Source: Paraburkholderia unamae | GTDB taxonomy: Bacteria; Pseudomonadota; Gammaproteobacteria; Burkholderiales; Burkholderiaceae | Reading direction: 5' to 3' | DNA length: 64,000 nucleotides | Assembly: GCF_003268775.1 (NCBI RefSeq) | Contig: NZ_QLSU01000026.1 | Location: 1-64,000, forward strand | Shown: one piece after another, positions 1 through 8,831 of the stretch | Position numbering within the stretch: position 1 is the stretch's first letter | Layout of the letters: every line of letters starts with the position of its first letter | Position numbers and translations under genes: made by a program | The notes under the pieces: generated by a model | What the model was told of the DNA's origin: nothing | What the model saw: the letters and a program-made list of their open reading frames with translations, nothing else | Database searches by the model: none

Positions 1-743
1 CCGGCCGTGTGGATCACGAGGCCGGGCTTGTGCTTGGAGGGATCGATCTCCCACAGTTCCTTGATGCCGATGCCGTAGACCTGCGGGTCCGAGTCACGGC
101 CGAGCTTGAACTTCTCGTTGAGCTGACGGCCCAGATGCCCGCGGCAGCCTTCGCAGAACAGCGTGTACTTGGCATGCAACTCCATGCCGAGCTGGAAGTT
201 CTCGGTCGGCTCGCCGTCCTTGCCCACGCCCATGTTGCCGGTGGCGACACCTCTTACCGAGCCGTCTTCGTTGTAGAGAATTTCGGCGGCCGGGAAGCCA
301 GGGAAAATCTCCACGCCCAGCGCTTCGGCCTGCTGGCCCAGCCAGCGCGTAACGTTCGCGAGACTGATGACGTAGTTGCCGTGGTTCTTGAAGTTGTCGG
401 GGAGTGCCCAGTTCGGCACGCCCTTCGCGCCCGTTTCCGTGAGGAAAAGGAACTTGTCTTCGGTCACGGGCACATTCAGCGGCGCGCCCTGTTCTTTCCA
501 GTCAGGAATCAACTCGTTCAAGGCGCGCGGATCCATGACCGCGCCCGAGAGGATATGCGCCCCGATCTCCGAGCCTTTTTCCAGCACGCACACGCCAATT
601 TCGGCGCCTTTCTCTGCGGCCAGCTGTTTCAGGCGGATTGCGGCGGAAAGCCCGGCCGGGCCGCCGCCCACGATCACCACGTCGTATTCCATCGACTCGC
701 GTGGACCGTACTGCGCGACGAGCGCCTCGCTCTGCTGCGTCAT
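1..743 (-). CDS. Electron transfer flavoprotein-ubiquinone oxidoreductase, C-terminus outside window
   Basis: The first 247 codons of ETF-QO, the membrane-associated flavo/iron-sulfur enzyme that passes electrons from reduced ETF to ubiquinone. The N-terminal dinucleotide-binding motif VIVGGGPAGL is at about residues 23-32. It is followed by the family stretches EKGSEIGAHILSGAV and, near the window edge, WEIDPSKHKPGLVIHTAG. The FAD/Fe-S C-terminal half lies beyond base 1. The ATG overlaps the TGA of the HutD-like gene by four bases (ATGA), which implies translational coupling. Linkage to an FAD oxidoreductase suggests that this ETF-QO serves amine or amino-acid dehydrogenation. Confidence 0.9.
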   Translation of the reverse strand, partial: MTQQSEALVAQYGPRESMEYDVVIVGGGPAGLSAAIRLKQLAAEKGAEIGVCVLEKGSEIGAHILSGAVMDPRALNELIPDWKEQGAPLNVPVTEDKFLFLTETGAKGVPNWALPDNFKNHGNYVISLANVTRWLGQQAEALGVEIFPGFPAAEILYNEDGSVRGVATGNMGVGKDGEPTENFQLGMELHAKYTLFCEGCRGHLGRQLNEKFKLGRDSDPQVYGIGIKELWEIDPSKHKPGLVIHTA

Positions 744-1384
744 CGACGATGCCCCGCTGTCGCCTCGCCCGCAACCGCCTCGATGGCGATCGAGGCCAAC
801 TGCGCGCCGGGCCCGGAAGGGCGCAGTGCGAGCTCCTCGGGCCGGCCGCTGATCCACAACGCGTTGAGCGGCGGCAACGTCACGCCGCGCAGCAGCGCGC
901 TTTCCACATTCCACTGCCCGGCAAGACTCACGAGCAGATGCGTGGTGGCGGGCGTCACGCGCAGCGAGTGCGCCGCGACGCTCACCCGCGCGCGAAACGC
1001 GCCGCGCTTGCACATGACGTTGAGCACGTTCACGGGCCGCGCGGGCAGGTTCACCCACACATGCAGGTCGCCCGAGAAATGCACCGGCTGGCCCGCGCGC
1101 GCGAGCAACTGGCCGTCTTGCGAATGCAGATCGATTGCGCCGTCGTCGATGGGCAGCAGCGTGCGATCGTAGCCCGGAAACTGCGAGAACTTCGCCGGGC
1201 CGTCGAGCGTCGCGACGCTCACGCGCCACGGCGCGGCGCCATTGTGCTCGCGTCCGCGAGCGAGCGTGCGCGTCGTGCCGCCGCCGTTGGCCCAAGGCTC
1301 GGCGGGCACGCGCGCGCCGTCGATGAGACGCACGGCGTAAAGCTCGGCGGCGTCGTCGCAAAGAGCGGGCAGGCGGGCGTTCAT
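740..1384 (-). CDS. hutD: HutD-family cupin-like protein
   Basis: A 214-residue protein of the HutD/Ves family (DUF886), a bicupin fold found in histidine-utilisation and related amino-acid loci; its biochemical role is unsettled, with a proposed ligand-sensing or housekeeping function. Family features seen: the N-terminal PWANGGGTTR stretch (about residues 30-39), WRVSVATLDGPAKFSQFPGYDRTLLP in the middle and FSGDLHVW at about residue 104. Its start overlaps the stop of a 27-codon ORF and its stop overlaps the ETF-QO start, both as ATGA. N-formylglutamate deformylase lies nearby at 3939-4748, consistent with a Hut-like link. Confidence 0.8.
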   Translation of the reverse strand: MNARLPALCDDAAELYAVRLIDGARVPAEPWANGGGTTRTLARGREHNGAAPWRVSVATLDGPAKFSQFPGYDRTLLPIDDGAIDLHSQDGQLLARAGQPVHFSGDLHVWVNLPARPVNVLNVMCKRGAFRARVSVAAHSLRVTPATTHLLVSLAGQWNVESALLRGVTLPPLNALWISGRPEELALRPSGPGAQLASIAIEAVAGEATAGHRR

Positions 1385-1464
1385 GCGCGTTGCCCCGCAG
1401 CGGGCGTGCGCGCTTCGATCATGCCGGCCACGCGCGCGACGGGCGCCAGATTTCGGAAAGTCAT
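1381..1464 (-). CDS. Candidate 27-codon small ORF coupled to hutD
   Basis: A 27-codon ORF (starts MTFRNLAP, ends PAAGQRA) preceded by a strong Shine-Dalgarno (AAGGAGAA, about 6 bases before the ATG). Its TGA overlaps the HutD ATG as ATGA. It lies 44 bases downstream of the FAD oxidoreductase stop. I recognise no family. It could be a leader peptide that loads ribosomes onto hutD, which has no good ribosome binding site of its own, or a real small protein. Support is the ribosome binding site and overlap geometry only. Confidence 0.45.
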   Translation of the reverse strand: MTFRNLAPVARVAGMIEARTPAAGQRA

Positions 1465-1508
1465 CAATTTTCTCCTTTTCGCATGAGAAAGCGCTTCACG
1501 CGCCGGCC

Positions 1509-2696
1509 TCAGGACACCGCGCCCAGGCCGTATTTGCCGGTGAGCAGCGCGCCGCTCGCGAAGCGTTCGAGCGCGTAGGGTTCGAGGGAAACGTCGGTGG
1601 GCAGGCCGAGCGCGTGTTGCGCGAGCAGCTTGCCGATGCCCGGCGAAAGCTTGAAGCCGTGGCCCGAGAAGCCGAAGCCCACCGTGAGCCCTTCCACGTC
1701 GGCGACCTTGCCGAGCACGGGGTTCCAGTCGGGCGTGACGTCGTACACGCCGGTCCACGAGGAGGCGAGGCCCGCGGTTTCGTAGGCGGGGAAGTGCTCG
1801 GCCACCTGCGCGCCCACTTCGGCCACATAGTCGAGCGAGATGTCGCCTTGTTCGGTTTCCGGCGCGTTGAGCGTGTCGCCCACCACGCCTTCGGACACGA
1901 GCATCTGGCTGCCGCCGTAGCTGCGGAAATACAGCATGCCCGCCGAGCCGAGATCCTTGAACGCGGGCATCGCGAAGGTGTAGGGCGCCGCTTCGCATTC
2001 CAGCGCGAGCACGGTGTGGCGCTCGGGCTTCACGGGCAGCGGCACGCCGATCCATTGCGCGAGTTCCGGCGTCCAGATGTTCTGTGTGCTGATGAGCGCG
2101 CCGCAGCCGAAGCGGCCTGCCGTCGTTTCCACCCCCGTCACGCGGCGGCCTTCGCGGATCAGGCCCGTCACGCGCACGCCCTCCATGATCTTCACGCCGC
2201 GGCGGCGCGCGGCGCGCGCGAAGCTCGTCGCCACCAGGTAGGCGTCGGCGAAGCCTGCTTCCGGTTCGAAGCCGATCAGCGCGGCGTCGTCGAAGGTGGC
2301 GATCGGCAGGCGCGCCTGCGCCGCCTGGCGGTCGAGCAATTGCACTTCGATGCCCATGTCCTGTTGCGCGCGCAACGAGGCGGCGAGCGGATCGAGCTTG
2401 TCGCCTTCGGGCGCGCTGATCATGTAGCCGCACTTGACGAGGCCGCACGAGGCTTCGTCGTCGCCGAGATAGTCGGCGAAATTATTGAACGCCCACCACG
2501 AAGCGCGGGCCAGTTCGACGTTCTGGCGCACCGAGTAATGCGTGCGCAGCAGCCCCGAGGACTGCGAGGTGGTGCCCGCGCCGATCGTGCCCTGGTCGAG
2601 CACGAGAACGCTGGTCGCGCCGAGCGCGGCGAGATGGTGGGCGACGGACGTGCCGATCACGCCGGCGCCGATCACGACATAGTCAAAGTGGCTCAT
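1509..2696 (-). CDS. FAD-dependent oxidoreductase, DAO / sarcosine-dimethylglycine oxidase type
   Basis: A 395-residue member of the D-amino-acid oxidase (DAO) superfamily, related to the beta subunit of sarcosine oxidase and similar N-methyl amino acid oxidases/dehydrogenases. The start at MSHFDYVVIGAGVIG places the Rossmann GxGxxG motif at residues 9-14; an upstream in-frame extension of 16 codons is unlikely. Further FAD motifs: STQNIWTPEL in the middle and the C-terminal GFGFSGHGFKLSPGIGK typical of the family. First gene of a leftward chain with the small ORF, HutD and ETF-QO. ETF-QO linkage argues for a dehydrogenase passing electrons to ETF rather than an O2-using oxidase; the substrate is not deducible. 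Confidence 0.8.
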   Translation of the reverse strand: MSHFDYVVIGAGVIGTSVAHHLAALGATSVLVLDQGTIGAGTTSQSSGLLRTHYSVRQNVELARASWWAFNNFADYLGDDEASCGLVKCGYMISAPEGDKLDPLAASLRAQQDMGIEVQLLDRQAAQARLPIATFDDAALIGFEPEAGFADAYLVATSFARAARRRGVKIMEGVRVTGLIREGRRVTGVETTAGRFGCGALISTQNIWTPELAQWIGVPLPVKPERHTVLALECEAAPYTFAMPAFKDLGSAGMLYFRSYGGSQMLVSEGVVGDTLNAPETEQGDISLDYVAEVGAQVAEHFPAYETAGLASSWTGVYDVTPDWNPVLGKVADVEGLTVGFGFSGHGFKLSPGIGKLLAQHALGLPTDVSLEPYALERFASGALLTGKYGLGAVS

Positions 2697-2932
2697 GGGG
2701 CCCCCGTGGTGAACGATGGGGCCAATTCTGCGTCTGCCGTGCACACCGTATTTTTGTATTAGGCAAACTTATGGTTCACGAACGCGATCGCTCATCGTCC
2801 GCGTGTTTGCCGCCCAGGGCGGCATCATGCGCAGACGACGCGGTGGCGGCGAGCACGAAACCGGTGCGCAAGACCGGCCGCGCGTGGCATACGGCGGCCG
2901 GCGTCATGGCGCAAACATCCGCGGAGCCCTTC

Positions 2933-3898
2933 ATGAGACGTACCCAGGCACCTATCGACCTCAACGCCTTGCAAGCCTTTCTCGCGGTGTGCGAGACCGG
3001 CTCGATGACGGGCGCGGCAAAACAGCTCGGCGTGAGCCAGAGCGCGGTGAGTCAAGCCATTGCGGCGCTCGAGCGCGATCAGGGCGTGGTGCTGTTCGAT
3101 CGCGAGAGCCGCCCGCCGCGCCCCAACGTCGCGGGCCGTGCGCTGCTCGAACTGGCCGGCCCGCTGCTGGAGCATGCGCAGATGGTCAGCACGCGCATTG
3201 GCGACGCATCGAACGCGGGCACCTTGCCGGTGCGCCTTGGCTGCGTGGATTCGTTTGCCGCGACCGTGGGGCCGGAACTGATACGCGCGGTGTCCGGCTC
3301 GGCGCGGCAGATCGCGCTCTGGTCGGGCTTGACGCCGGGCTTGAGCAAGCAATTGCACGACCGCGAACTGGACCTCGCGGTCTGCACGCAAACGACGCTC
3401 AACGACGCGCGCATCGTCGAGGTGCCGCTCTTTTCGGAAGCGTTTGTCGCCGTGGTCTCGCGCACCTGGCTGGCCGAGCACCGCAACGCCGACTGGCGCA
3501 CGCTCGCGCTGGAAATGCCGATGATCCGCTATACCGCGCGCTCGGTGATCGGGCAGCAGGTCGAGCGCTACGCGCGGCATCTGGGCATCAACAGCCCGCG
3601 CCGTTACGAGTTCGACGCAACCGACCCGCTGCTGAGCCTCGTGGCGGCACGGCTGGGTTTTGCCATCTCAACGCCCCTGTGCCTCTGGCAGGCGCGCCAG
3701 TATTTGCCGGACATCGCCGTGCTGCCGCTGCCCTCCGGGCGGCTCGGGCGGCGCGACTTTTTCCTGCTGCACCGGCAGGGCGAGTGGGACATGTTCGCGC
3801 AGGAAATCGTCACGCTCACGCGGCGCGTGCTCGACGCATCGATCCGTCCCGCGCTCGTGCGAGCGTTGCCGCAATTGCCTGATGAAGCGCTGCACTAG
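2933..3898 (+). CDS. LysR-type transcriptional regulator
   Basis: A 321-residue LysR-family DNA-binding regulator. The N-terminal winged HTH reads LNALQAFLAVCETGSMTGAA, then KQLGVSQSAVSQAIAALE, roughly residues 9-46. A periplasmic-binding-protein-like effector domain follows (from about residue 98, VRLGCVDSFAATVGPELI). I chose the ATG at 2933 because it puts the HTH at the usual distance from the N-terminus and has GGAG upstream; an in-frame ATG at 2906 is possible. It diverges from the FAD oxidoreductase gene and lies 40 bases before hutG, so it probably regulates one or both. Confidence 0.88.
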   Translation: MRRTQAPIDLNALQAFLAVCETGSMTGAAKQLGVSQSAVSQAIAALERDQGVVLFDRESRPPRPNVAGRALLELAGPLLEHAQMVSTRIGDASNAGTLPVRLGCVDSFAATVGPELIRAVSGSARQIALWSGLTPGLSKQLHDRELDLAVCTQTTLNDARIVEVPLFSEAFVAVVSRTWLAEHRNADWRTLALEMPMIRYTARSVIGQQVERYARHLGINSPRRYEFDATDPLLSLVAARLGFAISTPLCLWQARQYLPDIAVLPLPSGRLGRRDFFLLHRQGEWDMFAQEIVTLTRRVLDASIRPALVRALPQLPDEALH

Positions 3899-3938
3899 GG
3901 CGCGGATCGATTCAACGCCTTCAAGGAGGATCAATCAG

Positions 3939-4748
3939 ATGAACGAACTGTTTTTCATTGAGCGAGGCACGGCGCCCTTGCTGGTGTCGATCCCGCATCT
4001 GGGCACGTGCATTCCCGAAGCATTGCAGGATCGCTATACGCCCACGGCGCTAACGGTGGCCGACACGGACTGGCATCTAGACCGCCTCTATGCGTTCGCG
4101 CGCGAGATGGGCGCAACGGTGCTGGGCGCGCGCGTTTCGCGCTACGTGATCGATCTGAACCGGCCGCCCAACGACGAAAGCCTCTATCCGGGCCAGACCA
4201 CCACGGGCTTGTGCCCCGCCGAAACCTTTCGCGGCGAGCCTGTTTACAAGCCGGGTTGCGCACCGGATGCGGCGCGGCGCGCCGAACGCGTCGCGCAGTA
4301 CTGGCAGCCCTGGCACGACACGCTCGCGGCCGAGCTGGCGCGGCTGCGCGAGCTGCACGCGAACGTGCTGCTGTGGGAAGCGCATTCGATCGCGAGCGTG
4401 TTGCCGCGCCTGTTCGAGAACAAGCTGCCCGACCTCAACCTGGGCACGCAGGACGGTCGCACCTGCGCGGGCGCAGTCCAGCAGGCCGCGGTCGATGCGA
4501 TGCAGGCGAGCCCTTTCACCTCGGTGGCGAACGGCCGTTTCAAAGGCGGCTACATCACGCGCCACTACGGCGCGCCCGAGCGCGGCATCCACGCGATTCA
4601 GCTCGAAATGTGTCAATCGACGTATATGAGCGAGGACGCACCGTTCGCGTACCGGGTCGAGCGCGCCGAAGCCGTGCAGCCCACGCTGCAACGCATGGTC
4701 GGCGGGGCGCTGGCAGCGCTGAAGCAACTCGCGCCCGTGCTTTCATAA
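3939..4748 (+). CDS. hutG: N-formylglutamate deformylase (N-formylglutamate amidohydrolase family)
   Basis: A 269-residue member of the N-formylglutamate amidohydrolase family, which hydrolyses N-formyl-L-glutamate to glutamate and formate (last step of one histidine route). Recognisable segments: LLVSIPHLGTCIPE (14-27), DTDWHLDRLY (41-50), YVIDLNRPPND (64-74), LLWEAHSIASVLPRLF, and GGYITRHYGAP near the C-terminus. Strong ribosome binding site AAGGAGG at 3923-3929. No hutH, hutU or hutI is nearby, so the substrate may come from another source; a related acyl-glutamate is possible. Probably in one unit with the upstream LysR gene. Confidence 0.85.
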   Translation: MNELFFIERGTAPLLVSIPHLGTCIPEALQDRYTPTALTVADTDWHLDRLYAFAREMGATVLGARVSRYVIDLNRPPNDESLYPGQTTTGLCPAETFRGEPVYKPGCAPDAARRAERVAQYWQPWHDTLAAELARLRELHANVLLWEAHSIASVLPRLFENKLPDLNLGTQDGRTCAGAVQQAAVDAMQASPFTSVANGRFKGGYITRHYGAPERGIHAIQLEMCQSTYMSEDAPFAYRVERAEAVQPTLQRMVGGALAALKQLAPVLS

Positions 4749-4986
4749 GCGTTTCTGATACTCGGGCGTAAGCGGGCGTTCCGTTTCAGTGCGGGCACGC
4801 ACAGCAGGCAGGAAAGCCGCGCACCGTGAGCAGGCAAGCGGGGAAGCGGGCGGAACGGAAAGGCAGGTTGAAGAAGGCTGGCGTGCGCGCCAGGTGTTTA
4901 TCAGCAGGAATTTTTAATTCATGACGATAAACATGGCACGGACGTTGCATAAGAAGTAGCGCAGGGGTGATCGAGGGACCCGCGAC

Positions 4987-5589
4987 TCATTCGGTGGTGC
5001 CCGGCGGATAGATGAAGATCGACAGGAACTGGATGGGCGTCTTGATGAGGCGCTCGGGGCCGTGAGGAATGTCGGCCTGGAAGGTGAGGGTGTCGCCGGG
5101 ATGGAGGATGTAGGTTTGCTGGCCGTGGCGGTACTCGATCACGCCCTTGAGCATGTGGATGAACTCGGTGCCCGGATGTTCGAAGGTCGGAAAGCGCTCC
5201 GCTTCGTCTTCGAGGGTGATGAGGAAGGGTTCGAAGGCTTTGCGCGGGCCCTGGTCGTAGGCGAGCAGATGGTAGGTGTGGCCGCGTTTGGTGCCTTTGC
5301 GGACGACTTCCATGCCCGCGCCTTTCTTGACGAGTTGCGCGCCGCCCTGCGGCACGTCGAAGTTGCGAAAGAGCGTGGACAGTGAGACGCCGAGTGTTTG
5401 GGCGATGCGGTGCAGAACGTCGAGTCCGGTCGAAGTCTGGGCATTCTCGATCTTCGAGAGCATGCCGCGGCTGATACCGGCCTGGTCGGCGACCTGGGCA
5501 ATGGTCAGGCCGTGACGCTGGCGCAGTTCGCGAATTGCCGCGCCCAGGTAGCGTTCGAGTGGTGCTTTGCTGTCGTCCCCGGTTTGCAT
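4987..5589 (-). CDS. XRE-family HTH regulator with C-terminal cupin
   Basis: A 200-residue transcription factor with an N-terminal helix-turn-helix (about residues 14-70: IRELRQRHGLTIAQVADQAG, then SRGMLSKIENAQTSTGLDVL). A C-terminal cupin_2 sensor domain follows (about 105-195: FPTFEHPGTEFIHMLKGVIE, then LHPGDTLTFQADIPHGPERL). This architecture is common beside glutamine-synthetase-like and polyamine/amine catabolism genes, where the cupin binds a metabolite. It is divergent from the glnT-glxBCD operon across a 237-base gap, making it the likely local regulator. Confidence 0.88.
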   Translation of the reverse strand: MQTGDDSKAPLERYLGAAIRELRQRHGLTIAQVADQAGISRGMLSKIENAQTSTGLDVLHRIAQTLGVSLSTLFRNFDVPQGGAQLVKKGAGMEVVRKGTKRGHTYHLLAYDQGPRKAFEPFLITLEDEAERFPTFEHPGTEFIHMLKGVIEYRHGQQTYILHPGDTLTFQADIPHGPERLIKTPIQFLSIFIYPPGTTE

Positions 5590-5826
5590 GGCTGGCCTCG
5601 GTTTTAAAAGCGCAAGCGTAGCAGGCGGGGCGCTTACGTGCGCGCTGGATGTTTCACATCAAGAAATAAAGTTGCACATGGAGAATTTTAAAAACTGACT
5701 ATGCGCGTGCGCAGCGCGAGCGCGCGGTTCGGCCACCCGTTCCCGCAAGGGCCGAAACGCCTCGATGACCGACGTGAAGTCGGGCGCACCGCTCTTTCAA
5801 CCGCGGATGAGTTGCAAGGAGTGACG

Positions 5827-7212
5827 ATGAATCTCAATGATGCAAAGCTACCCGTCAATGAGTTGGGAAGCGTGCCGCGCTTCAGCTCGGCGGACGACGC
5901 GCAGAGCTGGCTCAGCCAGCAGGGCGTGAAATACGTGTTGGCGCAGTTCGTCGATATTCACGGCGTGGCGAAGGCCAAGTCGGTGCCGGTCTCGCATCTG
6001 AAGACCGTGCTCAAGGCGGGCGCCGGGTTCGCGGGCTTCGCGATCTGGGGCGTGGGGATCGAGCCGAACGGCCCGGACTTCATGGCCGTGGGCGATCTTT
6101 CGACGCTCACGCCGGTGCCCTGGCAGCCGGGCCTCGCGCGCATCGTCTGCGACGGCCATGTGGAAGGCGAACCGTGGGCCCACGATTCGCGCGTGACGCT
6201 CAAGCGCCAGGTGGCGCGCGTGGCCGAGCGCGGCTGGACGCTCTTCACGGGTCTCGAGCCGGAGTTCTCGCTGCTGCGCCGCTCGGCCTCGGGCACGCTG
6301 GAGCCGTGCGACCCGAGCGACACGCTCGCCAAGCCTTGCTACGACTACAAGGGCCTGTCGCGCACGCGCGTGTTTCTCGAACGCCTCACCGACTCCATGC
6401 GCGCAGTGGGCATCGACGTCTATCAGATCGACCACGAAGACGCCAACGGCCAGTTCGAAATCAACTACACGTACGCCGATTGCCTGACCTCGTGCGATCA
6501 CTACGTGTTCTTCAAGATGGCCGCCTCGGAAATCGCCAACGAACTCGGCATGATCTGCTCGTTCATGGCCAAGCCGTTCGCGAACCGTCCGGGCAACGGC
6601 ATGCACATGCACGTTTCGATCGGCGACGGCAAGCGCAACCTGTTTGCCGACCCGACCGACGCGCTCGGCATGGGCCTCTCGAAGCTCGGCTACCAGTTCA
6701 CGGCGGGTCTGCTCAAGCACGCGCCCGCGCTCACGGCGCTGTGCAACCCCACCGTGAACTCGTACAAGCGCCTCGTGGTGGGCCGCTCGCTCACCGGTGC
6801 GACCTGGGCGCCTGCCTATGTGAGCTATGGCGACAACAACCGCTCGACCATGGTGCGCATGCCCGGCGAGCGCATCGAACTGCGCCTGCCCGACGGCTCG
6901 TGCAATCCGTATCTCGCCACGGCGGCCGTGCTCGCGGCGGGGCTCGACGGCATCGACAACGAACTCGATCCGGGCGCGCCCGCCAACGAGAACCTTTACG
7001 AGTGGTCGCCCGCGAAGCTTGCCGAAAACGGCATTGCCGTGCTGCCGCAAAACCTCGAACAGGCGCTCGACGCGCTCGAAGCGGACACGCTCATCTGCGA
7101 GGCGCTCGGCCCCGTCGCGCAGGAATTCATCAAGCTCAAGCGGATGGAGTGGCTCGAATACATGCGCCACGTTTCCGATTGGGAACTCAAGAGCTACCTC
7201 GAATTTTTCTAA
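5827..7212 (+). CDS. glnT: Type III glutamine synthetase / gamma-glutamylmethylamide synthetase
   Basis: A 461-residue ATP-dependent gamma-glutamyl-amine ligase of the GlnT/GMAS branch of the glutamine synthetase superfamily. Seen: the N-terminal beta-grasp domain with FVDIHGVAKAKSVP (about 39-52), catalytic glutamates in TGLEPEFSLL and DHEDANGQFEINY, the substrate loop NGMHMHVSI, and NNRSTMVRMPGERIELRLPD. The ATG at 5827 has AAGGA seven bases upstream; a 42-codon in-frame extension is rejected. It is 10 bases from glxB. In methylotroph-like loci this enzyme makes gamma-glutamylmethylamide, the amide donor for the Glx/Mgs enzyme. From sequence alone, ammonia or another small amine remains possible. 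Confidence 0.85.
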   Translation: MNLNDAKLPVNELGSVPRFSSADDAQSWLSQQGVKYVLAQFVDIHGVAKAKSVPVSHLKTVLKAGAGFAGFAIWGVGIEPNGPDFMAVGDLSTLTPVPWQPGLARIVCDGHVEGEPWAHDSRVTLKRQVARVAERGWTLFTGLEPEFSLLRRSASGTLEPCDPSDTLAKPCYDYKGLSRTRVFLERLTDSMRAVGIDVYQIDHEDANGQFEINYTYADCLTSCDHYVFFKMAASEIANELGMICSFMAKPFANRPGNGMHMHVSIGDGKRNLFADPTDALGMGLSKLGYQFTAGLLKHAPALTALCNPTVNSYKRLVVGRSLTGATWAPAYVSYGDNNRSTMVRMPGERIELRLPDGSCNPYLATAAVLAAGLDGIDNELDPGAPANENLYEWSPAKLAENGIAVLPQNLEQALDALEADTLICEALGPVAQEFIKLKRMEWLEYMRHVSDWELKSYLEFF

Positions 7213-7222
7213 GGAGAACGAC

Positions 7223-8131
7223 ATGTGCGGAATCGTAGGCTTGCTGGTGAAAACACCGGCGCTACGCGAGCAGCTCGGCGAACTGATGGTGCCGATGCTG
7301 ATCGGCATGACCGAGCGCGGTCCGGACTCGGCGGGTCTCGCCGTGTTCGGCAAGGAACTGGATGCAAGCCAGCGCAAGCTGAGCCTTTATTCGGGCTTTA
7401 CGCAGGAAGGCGCGGAGTTTCCGTGGCACACGCTGCTCGACCAGCTCAACCGCGCGATGGACGTCACCGCGCGCATCGACGCGAAAGCGAACCACGCCGT
7501 GCTCACGCTGCAAGGCAACGCACAAGCCGTGAAGGCGTGGCTGGGCGAGCAATATCCGAAGCTCTATCTGCTTTCCACGGGCCGCTCGATCGATCTGTAC
7601 AAGGACATCGGCTCGCCCGCCGAAGTGGCCGGGCGCTACGACTTCTCGAAACTCAAGGGCTCGCACCTCGTGGGGCACACGCGCATGGCGACGGAGTCGG
7701 CGGTCACGCCTGACCGCGCGCATCCGTTCACGGCAGGCGAGGACTTTTGCCTCGTGCACAACGGCTCGCTGTCGAACCCGTACGGCGTGCGCCGCAAGCT
7801 GGAGCCGCTCGGCATTCACTTCGACACCGACAACGACACCGAAGCCGCGTGCCGCTTTCTCGAATGGCGCCTGCGCGAAGGCGACTCGCTGCCCGATGCG
7901 CTGCAAAAGGGCTTCGAGGAGCTGGACGGCTTCTACACGTTCCTGATGGGCACGTCGAACGAGCTTGCGCTGATTCGCGATCCGTTCGCCTGCAAGCCCG
8001 CCGTCGTGGCCGAAAACGACGACTACGTGGCGATCGCCTCCGAGTTCCGCTCGCTCGCGCATCTGCCCGATATTCGCAACGCGAAGGTTTTCGAACCCGC
8101 ACCCGAGGAGATGTACGTATGGAAGGCGTGA
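7223..8131 (+). CDS. glxB: Class II glutamine amidotransferase subunit GlxB / MgsA
   Basis: A 302-residue Ntn-type amidotransferase. It starts MCGIVGLL, so the catalytic Cys2 becomes the N-terminal nucleophile after Met removal. Other motifs: MTERGPDSAGLAVFG (29-43), VGHTRMATESAVTPDRAHPF, VHNGSLSNPYGVRRKLE, and DTDNDTEAACRFLEWRL. It is homologous to the glutaminase domain of glutamate synthase; in N-methylglutamate synthase (MgsABC) it supplies the amine from the glutamyl amide. Ribosome binding site AAGGAG at 7211-7216. The stop overlaps glxC by 13 bases. Confidence 0.88.
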   Translation: MCGIVGLLVKTPALREQLGELMVPMLIGMTERGPDSAGLAVFGKELDASQRKLSLYSGFTQEGAEFPWHTLLDQLNRAMDVTARIDAKANHAVLTLQGNAQAVKAWLGEQYPKLYLLSTGRSIDLYKDIGSPAEVAGRYDFSKLKGSHLVGHTRMATESAVTPDRAHPFTAGEDFCLVHNGSLSNPYGVRRKLEPLGIHFDTDNDTEAACRFLEWRLREGDSLPDALQKGFEELDGFYTFLMGTSNELALIRDPFACKPAVVAENDDYVAIASEFRSLAHLPDIRNAKVFEPAPEEMYVWKA

Positions 8132-8808
8132 TTTTCGATCTGGAAAACAAGGGCGTGCGGGAGCTGAACCAGTACCTGCACGGCGACGCCGCGGCACTGA
8201 ATGGCCAGCGCGTGAGCGTGACCTCGCCCAATGGCGCGCACAACATTGCTGTGGGCGTGAACGCCAACGTGCGGATCACCGTCGAGGGCCACGCGGGCTA
8301 CTACGCGGGCGGCATGAACCAGCATGCGGACATCGTGATCGAGGGCAGCGCCGGCACGGGCGTGGGCGAGAACATGATGAGCGGCAAGGTGCATGTGCGC
8401 GGCTTCGCCTCGAACGGCGCAGGCGCTTCGGCACACGGCGGCCTGCTCGTGATCGACGGCGACGCGGGCCTGCGCTGCGGCATCTCGCTCAAGGGCGGCG
8501 ACATCGTAGTGGGCGGCTCGGTGGGCAGCTTCTCCGCCTTCATGGCGCAGGCGGGCCGCATGGTGATTTGCGGCGACGCGGGCGACGCGCTCGGTGATTC
8601 GCTCTACGAAGCGGTGCTGTACGTGCGCGGCGAAGTGAAGTCGCTCGGCGCCGACGCGCAGTACGAGCCCATGACCGACGCCGACATTGGCACCGTGCGC
8701 GAACTGCTCGAAGCGGCGGGGCTCGATCACGATCCGGCGAAGTTCCGCCGCATTGCCTCGGCCCGCACGCTTTATCACTGGAACGCCGACGCGGACCAGG
8801 AATACTGA
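8119..8808 (+). CDS. glxC: GXGXG-motif subunit GlxC / MgsB
   Basis: A 229-residue protein corresponding to the C-terminal beta-helix (GXGXG) domain of glutamate synthase. The glycine-rich repeats are visible: GHAGYYAGGMNQHADIVIEG, GSAGTGVGENMMSGKVHVRG, GDAGLRCGISLKGGDIVVGG, and GDAGDALGDSLYEAVLYVRG. It is thought to hold the subunits and the ammonia/amine channel together. The GAGGAG ribosome binding site lies inside the end of glxB and the reading frames overlap by 13 bases, so translation is coupled. Confidence 0.88.
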   Translation: MEGVIFDLENKGVRELNQYLHGDAAALNGQRVSVTSPNGAHNIAVGVNANVRITVEGHAGYYAGGMNQHADIVIEGSAGTGVGENMMSGKVHVRGFASNGAGASAHGGLLVIDGDAGLRCGISLKGGDIVVGGSVGSFSAFMAQAGRMVICGDAGDALGDSLYEAVLYVRGEVKSLGADAQYEPMTDADIGTVRELLEAAGLDHDPAKFRRIASARTLYHWNADADQEY

Positions 8809-8831
8809 ACAACACGATCGAGAAGGTCCCC

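Noticed and set aside
9..1172. Long rightward frame over the ETF-QO and HutD genes, with similar long frames at 638-1486 and 1383-2762
   Set aside because: Arg/Ala/His-rich shadow frames; the opposite strand carries recognisable families with good starts.
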